DNA of 64,000 bases from Gaiellasilicea sp963765705 (GCA_963765705.1 CAVXXJ010000013.1:372001-436000); one strand, 5' to 3'. Positions 35,575 through 44,898 are shown, counted from the stretch's first letter. Numbers and translations: made by a program. The notes: a model not told the origin generated them from the sequence alone.

Positions 35575-36653
35575 GTGAAAAGAGTCGCGCTGCTCGGCGC
35601 CACCGGCTCTATCGGCCGGCAGGCGATCGAGGTCATCGAGCGGAACCCTGAGCTCGAGCTCTGCGCTCTCGCCTCGGGGTCGGCCGATCTCGCGGCGCTC
35701 GCCGCCGAGCACGGCGTCACACACACGCAGGTCGGCGGCGACCTGACGGAGCTGCTCGAAGCCTCGGAGCCCGACGTCGTCCTGAACGCCGTCGTCGGCT
35801 TTGCCGGCGTCGGGGCGACCCTGTGGGCGCTCGAGCGCGGCGTCACGCTCGCGCTGGCGAACAAGGAGAGCCTCGTCGCCGCCGGCGAGCTCGCGCTCGC
35901 CGCGAAGGAGCGGGGTGGAGGGCTGCTGCTGCCGGTCGACTCCGAGCACTCGGCGCTCTTCCAGTGCCTCGAAGGGCCGTGACCCGCGCTCCGTCGACTC
36001 GCTCGTGCTGACCGCCTCCGGCGGGCCGTTCCGCGGCCGCTCGCGCGCCGAGCTCGCCGACGTCGGCGTCGACGACGCGCTCGCGCATCCGACCTGGAGC
36101 ATGGGGCCGAAGATCACCGTCGACTCCGCGACGCTTGCGAACAAGGGCCTCGAGCTGATCGAGGCGCACTTCCTCTTCGGCCTCCCGTACGAGTCGATCG
36201 AGGTCGTCGTGCATCCGAGCTCGATCGTGCACTCGCTCGTCCGCTTCCGCGACGGCGCCGCGCTCGCGCACCTCGGCTACCCCGACATGACCGTGCCGAT
36301 CTCGTTCGCGCTCACCTATCCCGAGCGGGCCGCAACGGAGGTGCCTCGGCTGGACCTGGCCGGCGGTCTGACCCTCGAGTTCTCGGCCCCCGATCTGGAG
36401 ACGTTCCCGCTGCTCGCGCTGGCGCGTCGCGCCGGCGAGCTCGGCGGGACCTACCCGTGCGGTCTTCAACGCCGCGAACGAGGTCGCCGTCGCGGCCTTC
36501 CTCGAAGGCCGGCTGCCGTTCCTCGGGATCGCGGAGATCGTCGAGGAGGCGATCGCGGCGGCGGACGGCGGCGCAGCACGCGACCTCGCCGAGCTGATGG
36601 AGGCGGACGCGGCCGCGCGCCGCCTCGCCGAGCGAGGCGTGCCCGTCGCATGA
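35575..36653 (+). CDS. dxr: 1-deoxy-D-xylulose 5-phosphate reductoisomerase (two frameshifts)
   Basis: NADPH-dependent second step of the MEP isoprenoid pathway. GTG at 35575. NADPH-binding LLGATGSIGRQAIEVI, LANKESLVAAGEL, the metal/substrate site PVDSEHSALFQCLEG, then (after an indel near 35977) LTASGGPFRGR, HPTWSMGPKITVDSATLANKGLE, PYESIEVVVHPSSIVHS, and after another near 36460 FNAANEVAVAAFLEGRLPF. About 359 aa when repaired. The stop overlaps the rseP start. With ispG nearby, the MEP pathway is used. Confidence 0.94.
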
Positions 36654-37891
36654 GCATCTTCGTCTCGATCCTCGGGCTCGGATTCCTGATCCTGATCCAC
36701 GAGGCCGGTCACTTCCTGGTCGCGCGCGCGGTCGGGATGAACCCGCGCAAGTTCTACCTCGGCTTCCCGCCTGCGCTGGTGAAGACGAAGCGGAACGGGA
36801 TCGAGTACGGAATCGGCGCGATCCCGCTCGGCGGCTACGTGAAGATTCCGGGCATGCACCGTCCGGCGGCCGGCGACCTGGCCGTCCACTTCGGACGAGC
36901 CGTCGAGGAGGACCCGTTGCTCCGACGTCCGGTGGACGAGCTGCGCGCGCACCTCGAGGAGAGCGACTACGCGGGCGCACGCGATGCGATCGCACGGCTG
37001 GCCTCCCAGATCGAGCCCGCGCGCCTGTCGCCCGTGGCGCTCAAGACCGTCGAGCGCGGGCTCGGCCGAAATCGGCGACGCCCTGGCGCCAGACGCCTAC
37101 TGGCGTGCGAAGACGTGGAAGCGCGTCGCGGTCATCTTCGCCGGCCCCGGCTGCGAACGTCCTGCTGGCGGTCGCTCGTTCACGGTGCTCGTCATTGCGA
37201 TCGACGCCTCTACTGCGTCGGCGGCGAGCAAGGCAGCACACCAGCCAGGTCGACGAGACGCATCAATGCCGATCGCCCGCGGCTAAGATGCGGGCTTGCG
37301 GCCGAACGACCGGATCGTCGCCGATCAACGGGCGCCGAGTCGACGCCGACGAGATCGCGACCGCATCCGGGCTCGGGCGGCGAACCGCTCCGTGTTCACA
37401 GTCGTGCGCGGCGGCGAGACGGATCGACCTCGGCCCGGTCGCGCCGCGAAGACAGTCCGGTCGCGTACCGCCTCGGATTCGTCCTGCGAGGGAAGGGCTC
37501 GGGCCGCTGAGTCGACCTGGCGAGGCGTGACGCGTACCGAGCATCGTCACGAAGGAGATCGGCGCGTCGGTCGGCTCGTCACCGGCGACGGGCGTGACGA
37601 GATCTCGAGCCCGATCGGCATCGTCCAGGGCTCCTCGGAGGCCGATCGAGCAGCGGCGCGGACGAGTATCTCTGGGTGCTCGGGCTGATCAGCCTGTCGC
37701 TCGCGCTCCTGAACCTGCTGCCCCTGCTGCCGCTCGACGGCGGCCACATCGCGTTCTCGCTCGTCGAGGGGATTCGCGGGAAGGCGGTCGCGCGCGAGGT
37801 CTACGAACGAGTCTCGGTCATCGGGATCGCGGTCGTCCTCCTGCTCTTCTTCATCGGCCTCTCGAACGACATCGGCCGCCTCGGCAGCTAG
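36650..37891 (+). CDS. rseP: M50 site-2 protease RseP/RIP, heavily frame-damaged
   Basis: Zinc metalloprotease cutting transmembrane anti-sigma factors and signal-peptide remnants. ATG at 36650. The first helix carries the zinc motif HEAGH (residues 17-21), then IEYGIGAIPLGGYVKIPGM. From ~37065 to 37680 the frame changes many times (I count at least six), but PDZ-domain pieces remain readable in order: GDALAPDAYWRAKTWKRVAV, INGRRVDADEIAT, VVRGGET, SPVAYRLGFVLRG, SSPIGIVQGSSEA. The C-terminal third is clean again, with LLPLLPLDGGHIAFSL holding the third metal ligand. Confidence 0.85.
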
Positions 37892-37921
37892 AGGGGTCTA
37901 GCCCCGGCTACCCTTCGGGAC

Positions 37922-39052
37922 ATGGCCTCGGACGTCCAGATCAAGGTCGGGAACGTCGCGATCGGAGGCGGCGCGCCGGTCGTGATCCAGTCGATGACGC
38001 TGACGCCGACCCGCGACGTCGAGGCGACGACCGCGCAGATCGCGGCGCTCGTTTCCGCCGGCTGCGAGGTCGTCCGCTGCGCGGTGCCGAAGATCGAGGA
38101 CGCGAACGCGCTCGCCCGCATCGTCCGCCTGAGCCCGATCCCCGTGATCGCGGACATCCACTTCAACGCCAGCCTGGCACTGAAGGCGATCGAGGCGGGT
38201 GTCGCCGCCGTGCGGATCAACCCCGGCAACATCGGCGGGCCGGAGAAGGTGGAGCTGGTCGTCGCGGCCGCGAAGAAGGCCGGCATCCCGATGCGGATCG
38301 GCGCCAACTCGGGCTCACTCCCCAAGCACCTCGAGGAGCTCGCGCAGGCCGACCAGGCGGAAGCGCTCGTCGCCGCCGCGATCGAAGAGGTCGAGCTGCT
38401 CGAGCGGCTCGACTTCCGCGACTTCAAGATCTCGGTCAAGTCGACCCACGTGCCGACGATGATCCGCGCCTACCGGATGCTCGCGGCGAAGGTTCCGTAC
38501 CCGCTCCATCTCGGCGTCACCGAGGCGGGCACCCAGTTCTCCGGCTCGATCAAGAGCGCCGTCGGCATGGGCGCCCTGCTCGCCGACGGGATCGGCGACA
38601 CGATCCGCGTCTCCCTGACGGCCGACCCGGTCAAGGAGATCGAGACGTGCTGGGAGATCCTCAAGGCGCTCGGACTGCGCGAGCGCGGCCCCGTGATGAT
38701 CTCCTGCCCCTCGTGCGGCCGCGACAACGTCGGCGTCGAGAAGCTCGCGGTCGTCGTCGAGAAGCGGCTGAAGGACTATCCGCAGGCGTTCGAGGTCGCG
38801 GTGATGGGCTGCGCGGTCAACGGCCCGGGGGAGGCCGGCGACGCCGACTTCGGGATCGCAGGCGGCCGCGACGTCGGTTTCATCTACGCGCACGGCCGCG
38901 TGCTCAAGAAGGTGAGCTCGGACATCCTGATCGACGAGCTCTTCTTCGAGATCGACCGCTGGATCGAGGCGGGGATGCAGCGTCCGAAGCGCCTGAAGAT
39001 GGCGAAGCCGGCCGCCCTGGCGATGGCCGAAGCCTCGCATCCTCTCGACTGA
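37922..39052 (+). CDS. ispG: 4-hydroxy-3-methylbut-2-enyl diphosphate synthase (IspG/GcpE)
   Basis: 376 aa, ATG at 37922, intact. [4Fe-4S] enzyme of the MEP pathway converting MEcPP to HMBPP. TIM-barrel part: VIQSMTLTPTRDVEATTAQI, PVIADIHFNASLA, RINPGNIGG, GANSGSLPKH, HLGVTEAGT. The cluster ligands are in ISCPSCGRDN and VMGCAVNGPGEAGDAD, followed by the conserved Glu. It sits after dxr-rseP as in many actinobacteria. A three-hairpin element follows its stop. Confidence 0.96.
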   Translation: MASDVQIKVGNVAIGGGAPVVIQSMTLTPTRDVEATTAQIAALVSAGCEVVRCAVPKIEDANALARIVRLSPIPVIADIHFNASLALKAIEAGVAAVRINPGNIGGPEKVELVVAAAKKAGIPMRIGANSGSLPKHLEELAQADQAEALVAAAIEEVELLERLDFRDFKISVKSTHVPTMIRAYRMLAAKVPYPLHLGVTEAGTQFSGSIKSAVGMGALLADGIGDTIRVSLTADPVKEIETCWEILKALGLRERGPVMISCPSCGRDNVGVEKLAVVVEKRLKDYPQAFEVAVMGCAVNGPGEAGDADFGIAGGRDVGFIYAHGRVLKKVSSDILIDELFFEIDRWIEAGMQRPKRLKMAKPAALAMAEASHPLD

Positions 39053-39068
39053 TCTCTTTGCAGCGGTT

Positions 39069-39156
39069 GCCGATCCTTCGGATCGGCTGCGGACATCCGC
39101 GGAAGCGGATGCCCGCCGCGCGAAGACCCCTGAAGGGCCGCCTGCGGCGGCCGCCG
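39069..39156 (+). repeat. three-hairpin intergenic element, copy 3 (variant)
   Basis: Begins with an extra hairpin GCCGATCC/GGATCGGC (39069-39087). Hairpin I here is GGACATCCGC / GCGGATGCCC around GGAA (39091-39114, one mismatch). The block GCGAAGACCCCTGAAGG is retained. Hairpin III is GGCCGCC/GGCGGCC around TGC (39136-39152), a different but still perfectly paired sequence. It lies between ispG and proS. Confidence 0.68.
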
Positions 39157-39175
39157 TTTCACTAACCTCTCGCGG

Positions 39176-40862
39176 ATGATCCACCGCGCCTCCAAGCTGC
39201 ACCTGCCGACCCTGCGCGACGCACCGAGCGACGCCGAGGCGCTCTCGCACAAGCTGCTCGTGCGCGGCGGCTTCATCCGCCAGGTGAGCGCCGGCCTGTG
39301 GACGTTCCTGCCGCTCGGCTGGCGCGTGCACCGGAAGGTCGAGCAGATCGTCCGGGAGGAGCTGGACGTGATCGGCGCCCAGGAGATGTTCGCGCCCGTG
39401 CTGACTCCCGCCGAGCTCTGGATCAAGTCCGGGCGCTACGGGAGTCCCGAGCTCTTCAAGCTCCAGGACCGAAACGGTCGGGACTACGTCCTGCCGATCA
39501 CGCACGAGGAGACGTTCGCCTTCCACGCGGTGGAGCTCCAGAGCTACCGGCAGCTGCCACAGTCCTGGTACCACTTCCAGACGAAGAACCGCGACGAGCC
39601 GCGTCCGAGGGGCGGCCTGCTGCGCCTCCGGGAGTTCGTGATGAAGGACTCCTACTCATTCGACCGCGACGCAGCGGGGCTCGACGTCAGCTTCGAAGCG
39701 CACAGGGGGGCCTACGACCGGATCTTCGAGCGCTGCGGGCTCGAGACGCACTATGTCGCGGCAGAGAGCGGGATGATGGGCGGCAAGGAGTCGATGGACT
39801 ACCTCGCGCCGTCCGGCTCCGGGGAGAACACGCTCGTCACGTGCGAGAACGGCGACTATGCGGCCGATCTCGAGATCGCGCTCGGCGTTCCGCGCGCGCC
39901 GGAGTTCCCCGACGCCCTCGAGGCGCCCGCAGAGATCGAGACGCCCGACACGCGCACGTGCGAGGCGCTCGCGGCGCTGCTCTCGATCGACCTCGCGGCG
40001 ACGACGAAGGCGATGCCGGTCGTCAAGGACGACGGCACGCTCGTGCTCGCGCTCCTGCGCGGTGACGACCGCCTCGAGGAAGCCAAGCTCCAGGCGGCGC
40101 TCGGGACCGACTTCCGGCCGGCAACCGACGAGGAGATCGTGGCCGGCTTCGGCGCCGAGGGCGGCTCGCTCGGGCCCGTCGGCTTCTCCGGCCCGGTGGT
40201 CGCCGACGAGACTCTGCGTCAGGGGCAGTTCGTGGCCGGAGGCAACCGGACCGGTTGGCACCTGCGCGGGGTAGAGGCCGGCCGCGACTACCAGCCCGAG
40301 TTCGCGGACATCCGACAGCCGAAGGAAGGCGACGCGTGCCCGACGTGCGGGGGCCGGCTCGGGTTCCAGACCGCGATCGAGGTCGGCCACATCTTCAAGC
40401 TCGGCACCCGCTACTCCGAGGCGTTCGGCGCCAGGTATCTGGACGAGGACGGTGCCGAGAAACCGATCGTGATGGGCTCTTATGGAATCGGGCCTGCGAG
40501 GGTTCTGACGGCTGCGGTCGAGCAGCACGGCGACGAGAAGGACGGAATGGTCTGGCCGGCCGAGATCGCGCCGTACGACGTGCACGTGGTCGTGCTGGGC
40601 TGGGACAACGCCGGAGCTCGTCGTCCTCGGCGACCAGGTCGCGGAAAGCCTCTCGGCCGAAGGGCTGGACGTCCTGCTCGACGACCGCGAGCTGCGTCCG
40701 GGCGAGAAGTTCGCCGACGCCGACCTGATCGGCTGTCCGCTTAGAATCACGGTCGGGAAGAAGACGCTCGAGGACGGCGCCGTCGACTTCAAGGACCGGA
40801 CGAGTGGAGAAGAATCACGGGTTGGGAGTTTGGAGATCGCAAAACGGGTAGTCGCACACTGA
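39176..40862 (+). CDS. proS: prolyl-tRNA synthetase, bacterial type (one frameshift)
   Basis: About 562 aa, ATG at 39176. Class II motifs: LLVRGGFIRQVSAGLWTFLPLG (motif 1 region), FQTKNRDEPRPRGGLLRLREFVMKDSYSF split across motif 2, and GSYGIGPARVL (motif 3). The editing (INS) domain is present between them (residues ~225-385, KAMPVVKDDGTLVLALLRGDD), so this is the bacterial, not the archaeal, form. An indel near 40612 shifts the anticodon-binding domain (VVLGDQVAESLSAEGLDVLLDDR). The stop overlaps the next start by one base. Confidence 0.95.
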
Positions 40863-41161
40863 TGGCACGCAGACGGAAGTACAGCGACGACGATTTCGGC
40901 GTCACGATCGAGCGGTTGATGACCGAGACCGGGCTGACGTATCGCCGGCTGGCCGCGAAGACGGACCTCTCGGCGGGGTACCTCAACCACCTCGTGCACG
41001 GCAACCGGCCGGTGCCGTCGAAGGACGTCGTCGCGAGGCTCGCGGACGCTCTCGGCGTCGAGCCGGAGCACTTCCGCGAGTACCGCCTGCGCGTGATCGC
41101 CGACCGGCTCGAGCAGATGCCCGACCTGGTCGACCGGCTGTACCGCAAGCTCGCCGTGTAA
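40862..41161 (+). CDS. XRE/Cro-type helix-turn-helix protein
   Basis: 99 aa, ATG at 40862, overlapping proS (TGATG). A single HTH_3-type domain: FGVTIERLMTETGLTYRRLAAKTDLSAGYLNHLVHGNRPVP, then the fourth helix KDVVARLADALGVEPEHF and a short C-terminal helix with ADRLEQMPDLVDRLYRK. DNA-binding regulator with unknown target. The gap downstream (41162-41214) carries two direct TTTTCCACA repeats in front of the next gene. Confidence 0.82.
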   Translation: MARRRKYSDDDFGVTIERLMTETGLTYRRLAAKTDLSAGYLNHLVHGNRPVPSKDVVARLADALGVEPEHFREYRLRVIADRLEQMPDLVDRLYRKLAV

Positions 41162-41165
41162 AGAG

Positions 41166-41188
41166 TTTTCCACAGCGCGTTTTCCACA
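41166..41188 (+). promoter_or_regulatory. two direct TTTTCCACA repeats (DnaA-box-like)
   Basis: GTTTTCCACAG occurs twice, with TTTTCCACA at 41166-41174 and 41180-41188, start-to-start distance 14 bp. The sequence is one base from the common DnaA boxes TTATCCACA and TTGTCCACA. It could be a pair of DnaA sites or the operator of the neighbouring HTH protein. No origin-like AT-rich region is present. Confidence 0.45.
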
Positions 41189-41214
41189 GGGTCGCTGGGG
41201 GAATCAGCCGTGTA

Positions 41215-41541
41215 GTGGAGCCGAACTTCGCCCATCCCGTCGAGCAGGAGCTGGCGCGCATCTTCGACGAGCTCGAGATCCCGTGGGAGTACGAGCCCAC
41301 GACCTTCGTGCTCGAGCGGCACCCCGACGGCACCGTCGCCGAGGCGTTCACGCCCGACTTCTATCTCCCGGAGCAGGAGATGTACGTCGAGTGCACGACG
41401 ATGCGGCAGAAGCTGACCGCGAAGAAGAACCGCAAGCTCCGGAAGCTGCGCGCGCAGGGCGTGCTCGTCACGGTGCTTTACCGGCGCGACTTCGAGCGCC
41501 TGCGCGAGCGTCACGGCTTCCCGTTCGACCTGGCCGCCTGA
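41215..41541 (+). CDS. putative PD-(D/E)XK-fold protein
   Basis: 108 aa, GTG at 41215. The pattern FDELEIPWEYEPTTFVL, then AFTPDFYLPEQEMYVECTT and KKNRKLRKLRAQGVLVTVLYRRDF, resembles the nuclease core seen in DUF559/Vsr-like proteins: PD followed ~11 residues later by ExT in place of ExK. The missing core Lys may be supplied by neighbouring lysines or activity may be lost. No specific family recognised. It follows an HTH gene and a pair of DnaA-box-like repeats. Confidence 0.55.
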   Translation: MEPNFAHPVEQELARIFDELEIPWEYEPTTFVLERHPDGTVAEAFTPDFYLPEQEMYVECTTMRQKLTAKKNRKLRKLRAQGVLVTVLYRRDFERLRERHGFPFDLAA

Positions 41542-41557
41542 GCGCCAGAGGAGTGAA

Positions 41558-42349
41558 TCAGCCATCGAGCCGGGAGACCGCTTCCCGCATCCCCTCGGCG
41601 AAGGTGCTGACGCGCTCGCGGAGGTCGCTCAGCTCGCGAGCGACGTCCTCCTGGAGGTGCGTGTCGTTTGCGACGCTCATCCGCACGAGCTGGCCGTGGA
41701 CGATGCCGAGGGACGCGATCAGGTGCTCCATCTCGGCGTTGAACCGCCCGAGCTCGCCTTCCAGGGTGTCGCCGAGCCGGAGCTGGTCCTGGACGGCGTC
41801 GGCCGCCCGCTCGCGCGCCCGATCGGCCTCTGCGCTCGTCGCCGGCGCGTTCCGGAGCTCGCGCAGGCGCGACCGGGCGTCCTCGGGCCGCTGCTCGCTG
41901 AGGTACTTCCAGATCGACTGTGCGCGGCCGGCGATCCGCTCCATCTCCGTCGTCAAGCTGCCGACGTCCGCCATCACGCCCTCGAAGGTGAGCCCCGACT
42001 CGGAGACGGTCCTGAAGATCCGCGACTCCTCCGCCCGGGCTCGCTCGAGAAGCGACGCGATCTCCGGCGCGAGCCCGGGCGGCAACGCGCGCGCTGAGGG
42101 CTGGGTGAGGGTTCCAGCCCGCCTGTACGCCTCGTCGCCGACCCGCTCCGCCTCGTTCGGGTCGAAGAACGTCGCGGCGGCGAGCCCGAGGTAGAGGGCC
42201 GCTGCGACCGCGAGCAGCCACGGTGCGCCGATCACGAACGCAGCCACGGCGACGGCGGCCGCGACGCCGATCGCGAGCGGCTTCGTGACGGCGTTGACGA
42301 CCAGGTCGCGCCGCAGCGAATCGCGCGTCACGACCTCGCGGCCGGGCAC
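41558..42349 (-). CDS. membrane-anchored coiled-coil protein, unknown function
   Basis: 263 aa, GTG at 42349 overlapping the upstream gene's stop. A short basic N terminus is followed by two adjacent hydrophobic segments (residues ~25-60: VAAAVAVAAFVIGAPWLLAV and LYLGLAAATF), then about 200 residues rich in Glu/Arg/Ala heptads (IASLLERARAEESRIF, LRELRNAPATSAEADRARER). Likely a membrane hairpin with a cytoplasmic coiled coil. Cotranscribed with the VWA protein and divergent from pspA, so a role in envelope stress is possible (inference). Confidence 0.65.
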   Translation of the reverse strand: MPGREVVTRDSLRRDLVVNAVTKPLAIGVAAAVAVAAFVIGAPWLLAVAAALYLGLAAATFFDPNEAERVGDEAYRRAGTLTQPSARALPPGLAPEIASLLERARAEESRIFRTVSESGLTFEGVMADVGSLTTEMERIAGRAQSIWKYLSEQRPEDARSRLRELRNAPATSAEADRARERAADAVQDQLRLGDTLEGELGRFNAEMEHLIASLGIVHGQLVRMSVANDTHLQEDVARELSDLRERVSTFAEGMREAVSRLDG

Positions 42350-44046
42350 TAGAAGTAGCTCGAGATCTGGAGGTAGACCGCCTCGATCGTCTCCGGGGCG
42401 CCGGAGTACGCCTTGCCACCCGAGGCGGCCGCGATCTGCTCGAGGACATCCGTCGTCGAGTCCTTGCCATAGGCGATCGTGAAGATCCGGATCTGGCGGC
42501 CCTCGCCGTTCGCCCGGCTCTTCAGCTTGGCCGTCAGATCCGAGAGCTCGTTGTTGCTCGCCGTGTCGGCGCCGTCGGAGAGCAGCACGACGGCGTTGAT
42601 GCGCGTGTCGTCGTTCAGGGCATCGACCGTGTCCCAGCCGGCGATCGTCGCGTCGTAGAGCGCCGTGTCGCCGTCGGCGAACAGCTCGGAGACGTGGGAG
42701 CGGAGAGCGGGTCCGTTGTCGGCGAAGCGGCCGACCGGCTCGATCGACTGGGCCGCGCCGCTGAAGGTCGTCAGGCCGACCCGGTCCTGCGGAGACAGCT
42801 GGTCGAGGAACGTGAGCAGCCCTCGCCGCGCTTGCCCGATCTTGTCCTCGTCGTTCATCGAGCCCGAGACGTCGACGACCAGGAGCACGTTCGCCGGCTT
42901 GCGGTCCTCGTGCCAGGCCTTCTTGATCTCGGCGAGGACCTTCGGCTCCGGAAGCTGCAGCAGCCGCTTCGGCTGGTCGGGCAGCGTTCCGTTCGCCTCT
43001 GTCACGGGCGCGAGCGGCACGGCACCCGGCTCGCCGGAGCGATAGCGGAACCTGGCGACCAGCTGGGGCGTCAGCTTCTCCTCCAGCCAGCGGCCGAGCT
43101 CCACCGCGGCCGTGCGATGCGCCGGCGTGACCCAGGGCGCGTCGAGCAGCATGTACGGGTTGTCGGACATGTAGGTGCCCTCAGCGGGATAGATCGCGGC
43201 GAGCTTCATCTCGTCTGGACTACGGCCCTGGTTGAACTCGATCAGGGTCGTCTCCTCCATTGCGACCGCCGAGGCGTACCCGGGGCCATTCGCATCCAGC
43301 TGGTCGGCGAAAAAGCTTCCGGTGTCGCCGTAGTGGACGATCGATCGCTCGATCGCGCGTACCTTCGCCCGGATCGCCGGGCGCTGGACATCCTCGATCG
43401 TCAGGCCTTCGCGCTTCCCTGCCGCGCTGTAGTACTGGGCCGTCACGAACGAGAGGCCCGAGGTCGAGAAGTCCGGGTTGGTGTGGCCGAGCTTGAAGGT
43501 CCCGAACGTGGGCTTGCCGAAGTCGGCCCAGTTCGACTTGGTCGTCGCGAGCTCGAGGATGTCCGCGAAACCGATCGGCTTGTCGGGCCAGCCGAGCGCT
43601 CGGGCCAGCGGCTCCCACATCGCGATCACGACTGGAGACTGCGCCAGCGACGGATTGTCGTCGGCGACATAGGAGCGGTCCGCCGTGTAGTTGAGGAGCG
43701 TCCCCCAGAGCGACGACGCAGGCGACCACGCGTGCGGCTTCAGCTTGCCGTCGACGATCTTGGTCTGCACCTCGCCCGACGCCGCGGGAACGCCCTCGAC
43801 GAACACGGGTCGGCCATCAGCTTCGAACCGGCGTGCGTTGAACTCCGGCAGAAGGGTCGCCATCATGTCCTCGAGGTTCGAGGAGTAGGCGAAGGTGAGC
43901 CTCAACGCTCCTTCGGGCGCAGGCGCAGTCGCCGTCGGGCCGGGCGTATCGGCGCCGTCGTCGTCGCGTGTGGCAACCCACGCGGCGACCACAGCGGCGA
44001 TGGCCACGACGACCAGCAGTCCTCGAACCGCGCGCACAGGCCGCAC
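42349..44046 (-). CDS. solute-binding-protein-like domain fused to von Willebrand factor A domain
   Basis: 565 aa. N-terminal membrane anchor (residues ~9-25, GLLVVVAIAAVVAAWVA), then a periplasmic-binding-protein type II-like domain (LTFAYSSNLEDMMATLLPEF, PVVIAMWEPLARALG, AIYPAEGTYMSDNPYMLLD) to about residue 345. A VWA domain follows with a complete MIDAS DVSGSM near residue 390, a conserved Thr in GLTTFSGA, and LLSDGAD. The chelatase-like VWA may present or sense a ligand outside the membrane. Ligand unknown. Divergent from pspA, with a 77-nt gap. Confidence 0.8.
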   Translation of the reverse strand: MRPVRAVRGLLVVVAIAAVVAAWVATRDDDGADTPGPTATAPAPEGALRLTFAYSSNLEDMMATLLPEFNARRFEADGRPVFVEGVPAASGEVQTKIVDGKLKPHAWSPASSLWGTLLNYTADRSYVADDNPSLAQSPVVIAMWEPLARALGWPDKPIGFADILELATTKSNWADFGKPTFGTFKLGHTNPDFSTSGLSFVTAQYYSAAGKREGLTIEDVQRPAIRAKVRAIERSIVHYGDTGSFFADQLDANGPGYASAVAMEETTLIEFNQGRSPDEMKLAAIYPAEGTYMSDNPYMLLDAPWVTPAHRTAAVELGRWLEEKLTPQLVARFRYRSGEPGAVPLAPVTEANGTLPDQPKRLLQLPEPKVLAEIKKAWHEDRKPANVLLVVDVSGSMNDEDKIGQARRGLLTFLDQLSPQDRVGLTTFSGAAQSIEPVGRFADNGPALRSHVSELFADGDTALYDATIAGWDTVDALNDDTRINAVVLLSDGADTASNNELSDLTAKLKSRANGEGRQIRIFTIAYGKDSTTDVLEQIAAASGGKAYSGAPETIEAVYLQISSYF

Positions 44047-44123
44047 GTTACGCCGTACCGCCGAAGTTGCCTAGAGTCCGGTCGGGTATGACAGAGCCTC
44101 GCAGCCGTACTAAGCTGCGGCGC

Positions 44124-44855
44124 ATGGGACGGGTCTGGTTCATGATCAAGGCGAAACTGGCGCGTCTGGTCGACCGGGCGGAAGATCCGCGCGAGACGCT
44201 CGACTACTCGTACGACCAGCAACTCGCGCTCCTGCGCCAGGTCAAGCAGGGGATCGCGGAAGTCGTCACGGCGAAGAAGCGCGTCGAGCTGACGGCCGGC
44301 AAGCGTCGCGACCAGCTCGTCACGCTCGAGACGCAGGCGCGCCAGGCGATCTCGGCGAGCCGCGAGGACCTCGCGCGCGTCGCGCTGGCGCGGAAGGCGG
44401 AGGTGCAGCAGGAACTGCGCTCGCTCGAGGGGCAGATTCAGGAGTTGGAGGTCCAGCAGGAGACGCTCGTCGAGCGCGAGCGCGACCTCCGCGACCGGAT
44501 CGAGCGGTTCCGCTCCGAGAAGGAAGTGATCAAGGCGAACTACTCGGCCGCCGAGGCGATGGTGCAGATCGGCGAGGCGACCACGGGGCTCGGCAAGGGC
44601 CTCTCGGAGGCCGGCCGCGCGATCGAGCGCGCCCGGGACAAGACCGAGCAGCTCCAGGCGCGCGCGCTCGCAGTCGACGAGCTGATGGCCGCAGGCACGC
44701 TGACAGATCAGCTCAGTCCCGGCGAGACCCCTGTCGACCGGGAGCTCGCCGAGCTCTCGAAGTCGGCCGACGTCGAGGCCGACCTCGCACGGCTGAAGCG
44801 CGAGCTGGGCCCGCCGCGCGAGCTCACGAGCGGCAGCCCCGACTCCTCGTCCTAA
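44124..44855 (+). CDS. pspA: PspA/IM30 family protein
   Basis: 243 aa from ATG at 44124, which gives the typical start followed by KAKLARLVDRAEDPRETLDYSYDQQLALLRQ; an ATG at 44088 would add 12 basic residues. Almost entirely helical coiled coil (KAEVQQELRSLEGQIQEL, LRDRIERFRSEKEVIKANY, AAEAMVQIGEATTGLG). PspA/Vipp1 proteins are ESCRT-III relatives that polymerise on stressed membranes. The head-to-head position with the VWA/binding-protein operon suggests joint envelope-stress control. Confidence 0.88.
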   Translation: MGRVWFMIKAKLARLVDRAEDPRETLDYSYDQQLALLRQVKQGIAEVVTAKKRVELTAGKRRDQLVTLETQARQAISASREDLARVALARKAEVQQELRSLEGQIQELEVQQETLVERERDLRDRIERFRSEKEVIKANYSAAEAMVQIGEATTGLGKGLSEAGRAIERARDKTEQLQARALAVDELMAAGTLTDQLSPGETPVDRELAELSKSADVEADLARLKRELGPPRELTSGSPDSSS

Positions 44856-44880
44856 CAGCGCGTCCTAACAGCGCTCCGAT

Positions 44881-44898
44881 CTGCGGTTTTGCCGCAGC
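44881..44898. repeat. 18-bp inverted repeat, left copy (self-complementary hairpin)
   Basis: CTGCGGTTTTGCCGCAGC. Its exact reverse complement occurs at 45269-45286, at the 3' end of the small gene between them. Each copy also folds alone (CTGCGG / CCGCAG with a five-base loop). The pair brackets one short gene like terminal inverted repeats or like two hairpin terminators facing each other. Confidence 0.7.
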
